Below, one piece after another: positions 35,189-58,379 of a stretch of 64,000 bases of DNA; within the stretch, counting starts at the first letter, position 1, and each line of letters opens with the position of its first letter. The position numbers and the translations under genes were made by a program. Below the pieces are notes generated by a model. It worked only from the letters and a program-made list of their open reading frames with translations, was not told the DNA's origin and searched no databases. The DNA lies in assembly GCF_036417845.1 (NCBI RefSeq), contig NC_089985.1, forward strand, positions 32,632,583-32,696,582, written 5' to 3'. This stretch comes from Apteryx mantelli (lineage: Eukaryota; Chordata; Aves; Apterygiformes; Apterygidae).

Positions 35189-37682
35189 GCCCCAAAGCCC
35201 AGAGGCATTAGAACAAATCTCAGGTAAAAGTCAGATTTGACAAGTAATTCATTACGAAACTTTTATGTTAGGAATCTAAATTCTTGCTTTTTGCATTTTC
35301 AAACCAATTTTGGCTTTATGTGTAAGCTTACTATCATTTTTGAAATTTCAGTTAATTTTGACTGAAAAAAGAGGAAAAAACAAACTTAACATAAAATACT
35401 TCAGTGGGCTCATATATTTTTAAGGCAACTTTTTTTCTTGTTTATTTTTAAATTTTAGATATTTTTTTCATTCTGGCTCAGAATGGGAGAAATAATCCCA
35501 ACATAAGAAGTATTTCCGTGACCTGGTCTAGGACCAGCTGCGCCTCAGTCAGCTGGTGCATCTTGCAGAGGCCGACATGTATGACATGGACCAGATGTCC
35601 CCAGAGAGTGTCAGAGATTCGGATGTCTCTGCTCGTGGTTATGTTGGGCTCAAATTACTTTCTGTGCTTTGCTGGTGTCATCCAGATGCCTGTGATTTTA
35701 GTGGCATGCCAAAGGCTCCATGCACAAAGTCCATAGGTGCTGATCAGAGCCCACCGCGTGGATCTCAGCAGTATCACAGGGGGCGAGAGTGGTCAGACAC
35801 AGGAGTAGGTTGAGCCGTGTTAAGACGTAGGACATGAAAATGAATTTTTGCACCAAGGCACTGGGAAAGATTTCCCTCCATGTCCTGGTGGGAAGTCCTC
35901 ATCTTCTCCTGGAGGATCAAGGCAAAACCTAGTGCTGGGTCGAGCAAGCTTCTCTCTTGCACTCCATTTTTGCTTGCAGAAGCAGCACAGATATCCATGG
36001 ATTTTGTCCTTCCTGCAACAGGTGCTAACAAACCATGACCTACAGTGAGGCTACACCTACCCCAGCCCGAGACTGTGTCCCCCTCTCCAACTCTGCAATG
36101 TCAGAGGAGAGAAAAGATGCCTCTCTTACCTGGGATGGCACAGGGAGCTGGCAACCCTCTGCTCTCTGCCTGAAACACCTGCTGATATGATCTGCAGTTT
36201 TGTGGAAATCTTTTATTATTTAAAGAAGAGCTAAAGTCCAGATTCTGATCTCCATGCAGCTTTCCACCCTTGTTTGGTTTGTCAGCTCACTTCCAGACTG
36301 GCACTAGGAGACAACATCTAAGGGGTGTTAATTAAATTTGCTGCTGCCCTGCTCTGGCAAAGCAACTCCATAACCTACATATGTGCTGAGGTTAGCAGGA
36401 GGCTGAAAAATAAGGTAAATACAGTTTTGGAGGGAAGAGGAGAAAAATTAAAGCTTTGATCTGGTGTCCTGGTTTCGGTGACAGGCACCCACTGCTACAA
36501 AAATGAAGGCTGAATCTTTCAAAGGATCTTCTTGGAGACTGCAGACGCACTTTGGTGCTTTTAATTTAATCAGACTCCTTTGAAGGTGGCAGCCAAAATG
36601 CACTTCCTACGAATACATTTGGTTTTAGTAAAGTGTGGACTTCTGCTGGTCACAGGGGCTTATTTGATAAAATTAGAAAAATTAAAGCAGGAGATAAACC
36701 CCAAAACTGAAGTATTTGGCGGAACAGAAATGTTTAAGGAAGATATTCCATTTTTCTTGGAAGCTGGTGCTGCTGATGACTTGCCCCCCCCCACAGAAGT
36801 CTGCTCTTGCTACAACTTTAGGAAGGATAAAACATCATTTCCAACCAAAACCAACTATTCTCATGTCTCAGTTCACAGGAATTAGATGCTTTTTCAAGAG
36901 ACATTAGTGGAGTTGGAAAGAGGCTTTTCTCTTCCCCTGAATTTAAAGAAGTAATTTGAACCATGGCTTCTGCATTGGTATGAAGCAAGAGAGGATTGAG
37001 AAGGGCTGTGGATTGTGCACACACGCTACATCTACACTACATGTTAAAATCAGGCATGGACCAGATTATCATCTGCAGTGAATTAGCACCGTTCTGTTGA
37101 GTGTGTTAGTGGCAGACCCGGCTGACATCCTTTGGATTCAAACCTACACCTGCCACAGTCTGGATTTTTGGTCCTAGGCAATATTAGAGATTAGATCTGG
37201 ATTTTAGCCCTCCCTAATACTCAGGATAACAGCAGTGGGTTCAATGGCTTTATTTGGTTTGGCAAAAAAATCATTTGGGTTGGCAGAAACATTGCTTCTC
37301 AAAAAGGAAAAAAACCCTACGCTGATTACTGGAATGAAGGGTCATTCCAATGAAATGAGGCCAAAACTATTAACTGAATTCATTTTGAAGTTGGTGAATT
37401 TGGGTTGCTTGCTAAACCCTGTATTTTTTGGCAAGTTTATCTATTCCCCCTCAGCTCCAGAGAATATAAAGCCCCTGCACATCACCTGCTTTGCCTCCAG
37501 CATTTCAGCATTTTTTGCTTGTTATATTTTCACTTGCTAACCAGTTTCTGAAGCTGCAGGGCTTGAGGGTAAAAATTTGGTGATGAGAGCATTTTTCCAA
37601 ACACAGCTTGCATTAATCATGGTTTTGTCAAAGAACCTTTTAATATATGGTGTATGAACACACCAGGAGTTCATATAAAGTT
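35189..37682. other. Intergenic between FAAH and DMBX1 ends
   Basis: Contains an open stretch near 35530-35670 with protein-like composition (LVHLAEADMYDMDQMSPES) but an upstream in-frame stop and no known match. Otherwise AT-rich, with no exon recognised. Confidence 0.4.
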
Positions 37683-37688
37683 TTTATT
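37683..37688 (-). terminator. DMBX1: Candidate poly(A) signal of DMBX1
   Basis: AATAAA on the minus strand (GCAATAAAAACTTTATATG), about 880 nt past the DMBX1 stop. It is the first clear canonical signal I found downstream. The length of the 3' UTR is not otherwise supported. Confidence 0.4.
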
Positions 37689-38569
37689 GCCCTCTGTTGT
37701 CAAAGTTAGACCAAGATGCTCTCCAGAAAGAAAACCCCATAATTTGTAAATAGAAGAGTTTACACTTCACTAAAGATCAAAGAGGAAACAATCTAGATCA
37801 AAAATAATCCTGTGAATTTGGCTTTCAATCTTCTCCCCATAGCCAGCAACATTCGGCCAATATCTCGTCCACCAACTTTGAACAAGTGCTATTAAAACAT
37901 AAATGAAAAATGCTTGCCCTATAGGAAGTGCTTAAACAGGAAATTTACCTTTGTGTTATTTCCCGGCCATTACAAAATTGGCTTTAGCAGAGAAGAGAGA
38001 AGCAGTGAAGTGCACCATCCTTTCTCTTCATCTCAAACACCTTTAGGACTCTGACCCAAGAAGAGCAACTAGCTGCAAGCTGAGGTGGGGATGATGGCTG
38101 ACTTGTAACTTTGATACTAGCTACTCAAACTGAGAAAGAAGAAGGAATAAAAGCAAAAGAGGTCACAGGTCTGTAACACTGACAGTAACACACAGGTGAA
38201 GGATGCTTTCAACATTATAAACTATATACAGGATAAAGCAGGACTCTTTCTTTTCCCAAAGAACGCAACAACAAAAATGTGTGTATAACACAGTGGGCAC
38301 ATTATTGTGGGGTTGAGGAAAGAGGGCTTTTTCTGAATTTTACGGGCTTAACTGACAGCAGTCCAGAGGACAGTTTATCTGTCTAAAAATACATCCTCTC
38401 CCCCTTCCTTGTTAAATATTTAGTGAAGACCAGGGTGGTAGCAATGTGTTTTCCCTGAACGGGAGCACCTTACTCCAGGAAGAGATGAGGGTGGGGGGTT
38501 CAAGGTGTGACACATCTAGTGCCAACCTCTGGTGCATCTTCTCATGGGTGACGGCAACTTGTCTTACAG
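37689..38569 (-). other. DMBX1: Probable DMBX1 3' UTR
   Basis: Non-coding stretch between the DMBX1 stop codon and the candidate poly(A) signal. AT-rich, with no other gene recognised. Confidence 0.4.
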
Positions 38570-48259
<9,690 letters not shown>

Positions 48260-48840
48260 TACTTTGGGGGCATTGCGGTGCTGGACTGTGCAGATTTGCC
48301 GCTCTGGCCAGGAGCTGGGAAAGCAGCGCAGAGCGAAAGATGCAGGCAGATGAAAAAGCATGGCTCTCCCTTCTGCTGTCTGCGGCACATGCTACGGGGC
48401 AGGAGGGGTCCCGGTGACCCACGCGGCTGGTGTGGAACCGGAGGTGGTGTCCTGCGACCCACGGGAAGGAAGGGCCCGGCTCGCAGCCGGGGGGAGCGCC
48501 CAGCCCGGACAACCACCCTGGGCAGGTCTAGCGGTGCCTACGGCAGAGCCTCATCCCGTCCGTCCCCTGCGTGGCTGTTCCCCACGAGCGTCCCGCGGCC
48601 TCGCGCGCCGGGCTGGGCTTGCGGACGGGAGCGCCCGGCGCGTGCGGATCCCTGTCGGCAGCGAAACCTGCGGAGCGGGGCAGGGGCAGCTGGCCAGAGC
48701 CCTCCTCTGCGGTGCTTTCCCAGGCTGGGAGCAGGACCGGTGTTTCTGACCCCACGCAAGCAGGGAAACGGGAGCTTTGCAGCACCGTTTTTGTCTCCTG
48801 CCTTCCCGGCCCCTGACTTCTGAACCGGCAGACCAGTTTC
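48260..48840. promoter_or_regulatory. CpG island
   Basis: Strong CpG density (for example GCGGCCTCGCGCGCCGGGC) and high GC, about 2.5 kb above the DMBX1 ATG exon. It is the nearest island to that exon and so a candidate promoter region for DMBX1, though no first exon with a convincing donor was identified. Open frames on both strands here reflect composition. Confidence 0.65.
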
Positions 48841-49499
48841 ACCAGCGCTGGCCGGCAGGGTGGAGTCTCAAAGCTTATTAAGTTCCTGTGCGTGTTGCGA
48901 AAACCCATCGAGGACGCAGAACCTATGAACCGCCCTGGGCTGCTGCCAGACCTCAATCCTTAATAGACGCTAGAGAATCCACGCTGGGCTCAACCTTGCC
49001 AGGAGATACGTGGGAGGCCAAGTGGCTTTGGCTCCCCTACTCACAGAAATGCCTGTTTGTTTTCTAATCTCCTTTGCACGCTGCTGTTTGTATGCCAAAG
49101 GGGCACATTCGGCAAACAGCAGGGAGAGGAGGGGAATTCCCCCAGAATACGCAGTCCTCTGAGGACACTGCCAGGGATTTTGGGTCTGTAGCCCAGTGTT
49201 TCCACCGAAACACTTTCCCCAGGAAGATTTCACTTTATTTGGTTGTTAAAAGCTGCTTTTGTATGTGTGCGTTTGAACAAACTCTCCTGGGTGGCCTAGA
49301 AGAAAATGCGTTAATAGTAATAATAATAATTTAAAAAAAAGCAGGGAACTTAAAAAATAACGACAGACACATGAAGGGAGTCAATATACATCACAGTGTT
49401 AGTGATAACTGCCTGGCGTGCTGCAGTGCAGGCGACAGGCAGAACTTCCTGGTCACTTGTGCAGTAAATACATCATCCCAGATTCAGTTTAAAAAAAAT
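48841..49499. other. Non-coding, between CpG island and AT-rich block
   Basis: A minus-strand donor-like GTGAGT occurs at 49036-49041 but without a supporting exon context. Nothing else was recognised. Confidence 0.4.
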
Positions 49500-49800
49500 G
49501 GGGAAAAAAGGAGATACCTCGCATTTACTTGGTGAGATTGTTCAAGCCAATAGGCAAAGTTAACTGAGACTGCAAACAATTCCTATTTAACTGTCAGCTC
49601 TGAGCACGCTCCAACCCCAATAAATTAAATATTTAAAAGACATCATGCAGCAATTTTTTTTAATGGAGAAAGCCATTCATCAAGCCACTGCTGTGTTTCA
49701 CAAGCTGTCGAATAGTGCTTACACTGGTTAAAATAATCTTTATATTTCATTAAGCAACCAAATAAGCTGATCCCTCCCCACTGGCTGTATAGATGGTTTT
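49500..49800. promoter_or_regulatory. Candidate enhancer/promoter element upstream of DMBX1
   Basis: AT-rich, high-complexity block between two CpG islands. On the minus strand it carries a CCTATTGGCTTG (CCAAT-box core) and TTAAATA-type sequences, plus many ATTA cores. The position fits a DMBX1 control element. Conservation and promoter activity cannot be judged here. Confidence 0.35.
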
Positions 49801-50019
49801 AATTTTCAAAATCTGCAAATGCATCTTTTATGTCTCTGTTGGCTGGAGGGCCTAAGGAACGAGAGCAGCCGGGAGGAGGATGAGAGCAAAGTTTGAGCTC
49901 CCGCTTGGTGCAAAGGTACAGCCTCGAGCGGCCGGCGATGCAGCCGGGAGGGTAGCGCAGGGCCCGTCGGGAAGGAAAAGGGATGTTTCACCCCACTTTT
50001 GCATGCAGAGCTGGGGACT

Positions 50020-50380
50020 GAGAAAGGGCGTGGGGCAAGGACAGATGGCCGAGAGGCAAACGTGCATGTAGGAGGAGGCGAGCGTTGCTTTGCCCGTGCT
50101 GAGAGCTGCGGGAGGCTTGGGCTGATCCGCCGCGAGCGCATGGCGCACGCCGCACCGGGGCTGCTGCTTCCCTTCCGCGCGGCCGCTGGGGCCACAGCGA
50201 CGGCTCTCCCGCCCCCGGCAGCCCGAGGCTCGCTTCTCCCCCGGCCGCCCGCGCCGTCTGGGCTCGCCTCTTCCCCCGCAAGCGCACGACCTCTCTTGCT
50301 GCAGGGGCCCCATCCCTCTGCCACAGCCGGCCGAGATCCGGCCTCGTAGAGAGGACCGGGAGGAGGAGACGGCGCTTCCC
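50020..50380. promoter_or_regulatory. CpG island
   Basis: CpG-dense (CCGCCGCGAGCGCATGGCGC, CCCGGCCGCCCGCGCCGTC). A minus-strand donor-like GGCGGTGAGAG lies at its right edge (about 50387-50395), so an untranslated DMBX1 exon ending there is possible but unproven. Confidence 0.6.
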
Positions 50381-53300
50381 GCCAGCTCTCACCGCCTGGG
50401 CTGTGGGAAACACGGGTTTCTCCACCCTCTGCGTTATTAGAGGCCGGGCAAGGTGCGTCTCTGCCCACCCCAGGCTGACCCTGGGAGCACATCACTCTTT
50501 ATCAGCTGCTGGGGCTCAATCCGATGCAAAACATTTTGCACGTTTAGGGGCCAGGACCCCCAGAGCAGCGCTGCTGCTCCAGCTGCTTCGCTGCTCCCAG
50601 CTGCCCCTTCCCAACAGCGGCCGTGAAAACCGCAGGCTCCCGTAACACCGTAACATCAGAGCGGTGCGAGTCCTTTACGCCGCTTAACAACGTAGCGTAC
50701 GAGGGGACTTCAGAGTAGTATCATCAGCCGCAATGGCTCAGGTCAGCTGGCCTGGGCTTCTCAACTTGTATGAATTACTCTAGGTTTCCCTATTTAATTC
50801 GTATCTAATTACATATCCAGGAGCACGATCCTGTCCTGAGACAGAGGAAAGTAAAGAGGAAATAGCCACCAGTTTCCTCACTGGGTGAAAACTTCTGTTC
50901 CTAATAGCCGGTGTTTTTATATGTATGTATTTGAAACAGGTATGAGAACAATAAAACATCTTTTAAAGATTTGAGTATTGAAGTTTTCTGCAAAGTACCT
51001 TGAAATGAAACTTTCATATTTTCCCCTTCTACCGAGAAAGAAAGCAAAAAAATAGAGATTTATTAACTGCACCCAAGAATTTGAGATCAGGGACATTTTC
51101 TGCTCGCTGCTCTCTTCATTTCAATCCCTTATTCCCCATCAAAACATCGTCAATCTGTATTTGGCTTCACATGCCATCCACACAGGACATTTAACAAAAT
51201 ACAGAACTGACAAAGCCTATTAGGGGAGAAACATATCGATTCCTGCAGCCTGCAACCTGAAGTGTCACCCGTGCTGGCCACAGAGCTCACGGAAAGCGGC
51301 AGAGCGTGTCTCCGTGGTGAGCTGTCCTGAACGAGGACAGCCACAACAGCTCCTTGTGCAGACGCTGCTCTGGAGCAAAGCAATTTTAAATCAAGACAGC
51401 GTGTTTGCTCAAGCGGGTTATTCTGGAGGAAACCCTTTTTCTTCCAAAGTAGACTGTGTCTAGATGGATGAAGCTTCTTCAGTAGTTTATTCTGGCCAAT
51501 TTCCCAGGTAGAAGTAGAAAATGCCTAGCACAGGACAGTTGCTCTGCTCAAACAAACTCTGCTGGGCACCATGAGCTTGAGGTCGGGTGTAGAGCTCAAA
51601 GCTTTGCAGGGACTTTGGACCATTTTCTCTTTTCCCTTCAATTGGCTCCTTTGAACAGCGAGTCATCCCAAACTCAAAAAAGGACTCGACTAAATTCACT
51701 GGCATATACAAGATGCTCAGATACCATCATGCAGAATGGAATAGTAAAACCTGTGAATTTAAACTTAAAAAGACCAATTTTTTCTTAGAGGAGTCAAGAA
51801 CGGGATACCAGCACCTGCTTGAGACTGGTCAGCATCAGTGGGATGTTGCTGCATCATTTCATTAGAGCTTTTCAGAAATTGGGGAGGCTTGAGGGGGAAA
51901 AGGAGTATATATGAGGATTTCTTAATGTAGAAAACAAGCTAAAGTGAGAAGATTATGTCTGGATTTTGATAACTCATTGGCAGAAGGGAATTTCAGCACA
52001 ATAGGTACCATCAAGGAATCTCAAGAAAGTTAATCTCTGATGAAAATAAATTACCCAGCCATGCATTTTAATTTTGGAGGAGCTCTGCACTGCCTTGAGT
52101 CTGCACCTTGAAGCAAGACACTGCATGCAGAATGGGAGAAGCATCAGGAAAAAATTGCAGAAGAAGTGTCTGATGCTCACTTGTGACCTGTGCCTCGCTC
52201 CAGTTGGTGTACGGTTCTCTGTAGGTGACAGAAAAATAGGAGCAGCCCTGTCACATAAAAAGAAAAGTTGCGGTCTGCCAGCCCGGCCCTGCACTGTCGG
52301 TGCCTGCTCAAACGGTGCGAACCGCTGCTCATGTTTCCCTACACAGGGCGCAGGAATCCGTTCAGTGTTAACAGGGAAGAGCAGACAATGGTTTGTGTTA
52401 ACGATGTCCTCCTTATTAGTGCTGGCAGTAAACGGCATCAGAAATAAAATCAAAACAAAATATTGCCCCAGTCCTAGAGCCGTTCTGCTTTATGATTTCA
52501 TGCTTCGAGTCCTTATTCGGACACACTTTAAATCAGCAAGATGAATAACGAATCTCTGCCCCTACTTATCTGACAGTCTAGGAAAAGAGGCTCAATATCT
52601 CCACAGACACAGGTTTTATACGTATTTGGTATGAATTCTATGAATATAATTCTAAATGAATTACATACCTAGGGGGTTCTGAATAAATGAACCTTGCAAG
52701 AGGTTTTCTTCAATCTTTTTTTTTTAATATCCCTAAATCTTTAAGATATAAAAGGGTCCAAAAATCATGTAAGATAATAACTAGCATGTCATAAATCAGT
52801 TTTGTTCCTCACGTGAGATTGTTTCCTTAGACATTCAGCAATCTCACCTTTGTAGTGGTTGAAATATAAATAACTTGAAATACTGCAACACATCATATTT
52901 TCTCATTCAAATGCTGAAGTCTCGGAGCAACATGCATCATAAAAGCAGGGCTCGAAAGGATTTTTCTTATGACTGGAATAAAGGAATTGAGAACAGCTCA
53001 AAAAATCAAGATTCCTCATTTCTGATCTACTTGCAATATTTTTACACCTGTGTAAATCCCCGGATCGAAATACAGTTAGCTTCCTGATGTAGAATGAGAT
53101 CAAAATTAGATCTAGTCTATTTGAGCAAATCTCAACTCACTCAAAGCAAAAACTGGCTTATTGCACAAATTTTTGCAGCAGCTGTTGTTCAGCTACTACT
53201 ACTGACCTTAGTAAAACTGCTCTATTCCTCCTCAGCAACAGGCAAGCAGTACCTTTCTCTAGCCTTTAAAATGAAGACGATCATTTTCTTAAAAACACGA

Positions 53301-54199
53301 AGTTAGCTGGCAGCTGAAATTTGGAAATACTTCCATTTAGGGACAGCGTCACAGTTTTGGGGTAGACCTTGTCAAATATTTGCTTCCAGCAGGGCTCTGG
53401 TGCTGAAGAGTATAGCAACTATATTTATAATTCTCTCTTATTCGCAGTGGAAGCGTAGGAGGATCCGAGCAGTTTCATAAGGTTTAAAAAACAAACCTCG
53501 GAGCACCCTGCTGAAATGGGGAAGTTTTATCGTATGGCTCTGCAAACTCGGACACTAGGTTACAAGCAGGTGAGGCAACAGGCCCTGGCTGATGGAGGTA
53601 ACTCATCAGCTGCTGTGATTTTTATTTAAAGCTTTTGTGAAATCATCTTTTCTTCTTTTTTTCCCCCCCTCAAAGCCCCAGATAACAGAGCCAAGTGCCT
53701 GAGCAGACAGCTCCTGTTTAAAGAATTTCTAGTGCTTCTCTTCGCAGAGGCTTCAAAGCGCGGTCTCTAAAGGTCTGAAATAAAATAAAATCAAGACACC
53801 CTCAAAGCATCTACTTTTGAGCCAGGCACAATTTTTAAGGCTTGGAGACCAGTGCTTGCAGTGCAGAGCCCGGATGGGGCTCACCAAACATCATCGTGGT
53901 GCTAAATCTCTTGCTGTCCTTTTGAGCACATCAGTCATAATTTACACCCGACAAAACCGTTCTTGCAGGTTGGGTCAGTGTAAACGCAGCTCCCGTTTCA
54001 CCTTCGGAGTGGTGTTCAGCCCTCAGTGACAGCCCTTGCAATCTCTGCTGAAGCAGAAACCTCTTCCTGAGTAAATAAGGAAACCTCTTAAAATGAACAT
54101 CCCTTTGGCTCTAGCTGCCGCATCCCGTTCTGCTTCCAGTTCAGTCAACAGCAAGGAAAGGAGGTGTTTTACACAGATTTCTCGTGATTACTGTTACAG
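50381..54199. other. Non-coding, no gene recognised
   Basis: Mostly AT-rich single-copy sequence. No exon, RNA gene or repeat family was recognised. Confidence 0.4.
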
Positions 54200-54800
54200 A
54201 GGAAACAGCAGCCAGACGGCCCCCAGGCTGCTCGGTGCCCACGGCCGCCCCGCCAGCACTGCCGCCGCTGCGCGCTGCCTTTGGGGGGTGTCGGACGCAG
54301 CAGCCAGCCCGTCCTCTCCACGGCTGGAGCCCTCTGCCTCGAACCCGGCCCTGAGTTCAGGACTTGGAGTAACCTTGAAGGGCTACGCAATCAAACCACC
54401 AAATTCACAAACAGCTTACAGTGTTTAACTTGGCTGTTTGCATGCAAAAAACCCCCCGAATCTTCTCCCTCACCCCTTCCAAAACAAGCATGTTTCTGGC
54501 TTAGCTGTGTTTGGATGTGGTCTGCCTGGCTCAGCCCTTCCTCTCACTTCAGTAAAAATGGCTTTGCTCGAGAAGCGTCGTTTTGTTCGCCTGAACGCTG
54601 GCGGAGGGAATTTTCCAAGCCGCGGGAGGAGAAGGGTCCAGCGTCTCCGGCTCTGCCCTTCCCTGGGGCCGCGGGCAGCCGGGGGCACTTGGGGCTCGCT
54701 CCCTGCCCCGCACCAGCTTCGCCCGCAGCGGACCTGGCTGCAGACGGCTGCGCGGTCAGACCGCCCCGCTCGAGGGAGCCCCATGGAGCTGCTGGGTCCT
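54200..54800. promoter_or_regulatory. CpG island
   Basis: CpG-rich with GCCGCCGCTGCGCGCTGCC and neighbouring sequence. The 321-codon plus-strand open frame 54281-55246 starts here but shows no known domain. Confidence 0.5.
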
Positions 54801-56069
54801 TGGTGGGGGTTCAGCAGCCTCTGGTGACCCTGAGGGACGAGGCAACGCCCTGGAGGTTTCTACCCCTTAACATGATCACATCAAATTGCCAGCAGTGTAC
54901 AGTTTCGTGCCAAAATAAGGAGGCACTGGGGAGAACCACTGCAAGCAGCGCTGGCAAAGACTTCCCCGACAGAAAAGGTTTGCAGAGGCAATTAAAGATA
55001 TTTCCAGCTCCTCTCCTGCTGCTTGGCAGCTGTTACCACCACTCCAGGCGCTGGGTTGGCGGAAGGGACCATGTGCTTGGTGCCGGCCTGGCACCTTGGC
55101 CAAGACCCCAGGCTCCAGGGAGGATGGCCGCAATGCGGGCGCAAGCTCCCCTCCGCTTTCCTTTGGGCAGGGGAAAGGGGCAGCCGTGGAGGGAGGGTAA
55201 TTTCTTCTCCCACCACAATTATTCACCAGGCAAGTCGGAGCAGTAAGTGATGGGCACTAAACTGATAGTGGTTAAATACACACTGGGGGGCAGAGAGAAA
55301 AGCATCCTTGTGAAATTCAGTGGTTTACGCCCCATCGTTGGAGTTTGCCCCACTTGGCATGGAGCGACTTTCCTGGGTGCTCTTTCACCTGTTTAGCGGA
55401 AGTGCTGCGAAGACGCAGCACCACCTGCAACTTTGCTTGAATCTGATCTCAGATAGACCTGAAGAACAAACTAGTTTTGAAGGAAACGGAGAAGATGAGA
55501 TCTTGAGCCTGGGGTGTTTCTGTAGGTACAGCCGGACTCTGGGTCTGCCCCTGCAGACAGTGTTTGTAGCACTCTAAATCTACAGTCACAACCCACGTGG
55601 TGGCAATTGCTTCTGCTCAGACTAAGGTCAGGCAGATTGACAGGCAAGGGTTACCTTAGCCAAAAAGGAAAAAAAAAAACACAACGAAGAAAAACTGAGA
55701 AAGACCTCTTCAGCAAGCTGTAAAACTGTGGGATGCTTAATACCTTAAAAGAATAAGTGTCTGCCTTGCAAAAGTTTTGAGTTTTCTTTCTTCACAACAG
55801 ACAATGCTTGTTTTTCTCACATCACTGCAAAAGCCATTTGTGCTCGATGGCTTTTACAGGGAGAGGAGGGAAAAAGAAAAAAAAAAAAAAAAGGAGCTCT
55901 GCCCTCTTAAAACAGGGCCACAAGTTAGAGTTAGTACAGAAACCAGTAGCTGGGGAGAGCTGTGGGTGTACGTAATGCTTCCTTTCCCGTAAGCATTTGG
56001 ATGCATGCACTGAATCCGCCGCGGTTGCCAAGGTAAGCAATATATTTTGGCCATCAGCAGGTGACCTGA
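54801..56069. other. Non-coding, no gene recognised
   Basis: Mixed composition with A-rich tracts near 55668 and 55875-55892. No exon was recognised. Confidence 0.4.
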
Positions 56070-56640
56070 GCCGCGCGCTGCAAAACAGGCAGAGCAGCTA
56101 AACGCGCAGGGCGCTGGTGCAGCCCGTCGGCAGAGGCGCGTTTAGCCGGCCCCCCCGAGCCGCACCGAGCGTGCGGGGCGGCCGCTGCTCGCTACCCGCC
56201 CGTCGCTCGGCTCGCGCTCGAGCCGCTGCAGACACCGCGTTTCCGCAGCTCCCTTCGCGGGAGCGTTTTGTGCATCCGCCTGCCTCCCCCGGCCCATCTG
56301 GTTTCCCTTTGCGGAGCAGCCTAGCGAAATTCCCAAGCACGCTCCCCCCTCCCCCCCACCAATACTTTCAGTTCTATCATCTGGGCAGTTTAAAGTAGTA
56401 TTTTTCAAGTCAGTGTTTGCTCTGGCCACACAGTGGCTGCAGTTGGTCCCAAAAGCGTTGTGCCAGCAGCTACCAGGAAGAAATCCCATTCGCACTGTGG
56501 CCCACCCACAACTCCTGGCCGTAAACTGCCGTTGCAGCCGCTCGGAGAGCTGCTGGCCCCAGGCACCCCCGCGTCCCAGCCCCGCTGCCGTCCCTCGCGC
56601 AGAGGCTCTGCCCTTTCCAGCAGCTGTGGCTGCACCAGAC
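56070..56640. promoter_or_regulatory. CpG-rich region (two patches)
   Basis: Dense CpGs at about 56075-56310 (GCGCGTTTAGCCGGCCC, GTCGCTCGGCTCGCGCTCGA) and a weaker patch near 56510-56610. No exon was identified. Confidence 0.55.
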
Positions 56641-58375
56641 TCGCTTTAGAAATCGTAAAGGGCATGATCCAAACCCCACCAAAGTCAACAACAAAAAAAA
56701 GTAATTTCAGTAGCTTTTGGGCTGGAATAGGCTGGAGGAAAAAGACACAGGTTTTTGACTAACCTCAGTACATCGCGAATTAATTCCTACATATTTAGCA
56801 GCATTTAAGAATTCTTCAGCCTCTATATCAACAAGCATATTTTGATGGACATTCCCCCAAAGCAGGTTATTCTTATCAGTAGCTGCATAGGGATTGGAAT
56901 ATTTTGGCTTCTTTGAATCCTTGTTCCCCACCATTTTTCCCTAGGGTTCCCCCCTGACAAGTAGCTCTAAATGTTTCTGTTCTGACTCGAGTACCGAAGC
57001 TTTTGAAAGGGTCCAAACCTAACTGGCATTTGTCAGCGCCTCAGCAGAAGCATTTCCAGCTTGAAGAGCTGAATTTTGGCTAGCTGCTGGGTAATCCCTG
57101 GGGGGGGGTGATACAGCCGGTGTCTTTGAAAACACAGCCTACTTCTAGCTAAGGGTTTGCCCATGGCTTTAGCAGCAAAAACAGTAGGTAGCCACATCGG
57201 AAGAGTTTGGTCCCTGTTCCTTTTCTGCAGCATCTTTGTTTCGGTAGGGCTGGTTGTGATGACGATTGCGGGGGGGGGGGGGAGAGGGAAATCTCTGTTC
57301 TCTCTGGATTCTTTTCATCAGATTCCTTTCTTCCTCAATGAAAGATTTTTTTAAAGATAAATGCACGACACTGGGAACAAAACCCACTGCAATCACCCCC
57401 TCTATGACTGTATTGTGTAAAACTTGCCTGGCCAGCCTGCCCTTACCTCTGGCTGGTGGGGAAGCCTCTCCAGCTCTGTTTCTGTCTCTTTGCCACAAGT
57501 GGTGGCCCCGATGCCAAGGGGAAGCAGCATCTGCACCAGCTCTGTGAAACAGAGCTTCATCTTCCGAGACAGCGACCAGATCCCTGCAGCAGCCCACCAA
57601 TTTGTGCAAGTACAAGGAGAATGTCCCGTTTGGACATCAAGATCTGTTTGAATTAGCATGGAAAGCTGGAACACCTCTCTGTCTCGGTCTGATGGTACGA
57701 TTTTGGATGTATTTTTTTTTGTATTGAATACATTGGTGTAATTTAATACAACGTCTCATCAGTCATAGGGTAGCTTAAAGAGCTGAAGTCACTCTTACCC
57801 TTTCAGGGATTTTCCATCCTTACAGTTCTTAGTTATTTAAATATCCAAATAGAAAAACTGAACTTAGAAACATGATCTGAAAGCCAAAGAGAGGTAAGTT
57901 CAATTCTCTCCTGCTGGGGCAAATGAGGGACCTTAACTGACTTGCATAGGCTTACTCATTGGTAAAAAGCTAGCATGAAAGGGGAAAAAAATAAACAGCT
58001 GAAGTGCCAATTCTGAGATCCAGGTATTGAGGGAGAAACAGGGAGCAGAGAGGATCTGCAGAGCCAGTCTGTCCCCACCACTGCCCCGAGCAGCAGAGAG
58101 ATTGCGGATGGGGGATATAAAACTTCTCCTGGTCGGGGTGAGCCCTCCGTCCTGCCCTTCCCAGGACAGGGCAGGGAGAAGACCCTGTCCACCCCACGGT
58201 GGGGCTCAGCCTTTGCCACCCATCATAGGATAAGGCTTCGTGCCTTGCGCACTCGGCGCAGGGCTGCAGGTGCTGAAACTCCAACACCCCCAGGGAACTG
58301 GAATCCAGCCCTGCCTGCCCCAGTTTAGCTGTCCAAGATCTGGAAAGTCGGGGGGGGGGGGGAAGCAAAGGGGTG
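56641..58375. other. Non-coding, no gene recognised
   Basis: Contains poly(G) tracts near 57102-57109, 57270-57282 and 58351-58362. No exon or repeat family was recognised. Confidence 0.4.
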
Positions 58376-58379
58376 CTTG

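Noticed and set aside
49036-49041. Minus-strand GTGAGT as donor of a DMBX1 leader exon
   Set aside because: The exon-side context is weak and no promoter signals are placed above it. A lone donor motif is common by chance.
54281-55246. Longest open frame in the window (321 codons, plus strand)
   Set aside because: It starts in a CpG island and runs into unrelated sequence. It has no known domain, and low-stop GC composition explains it.
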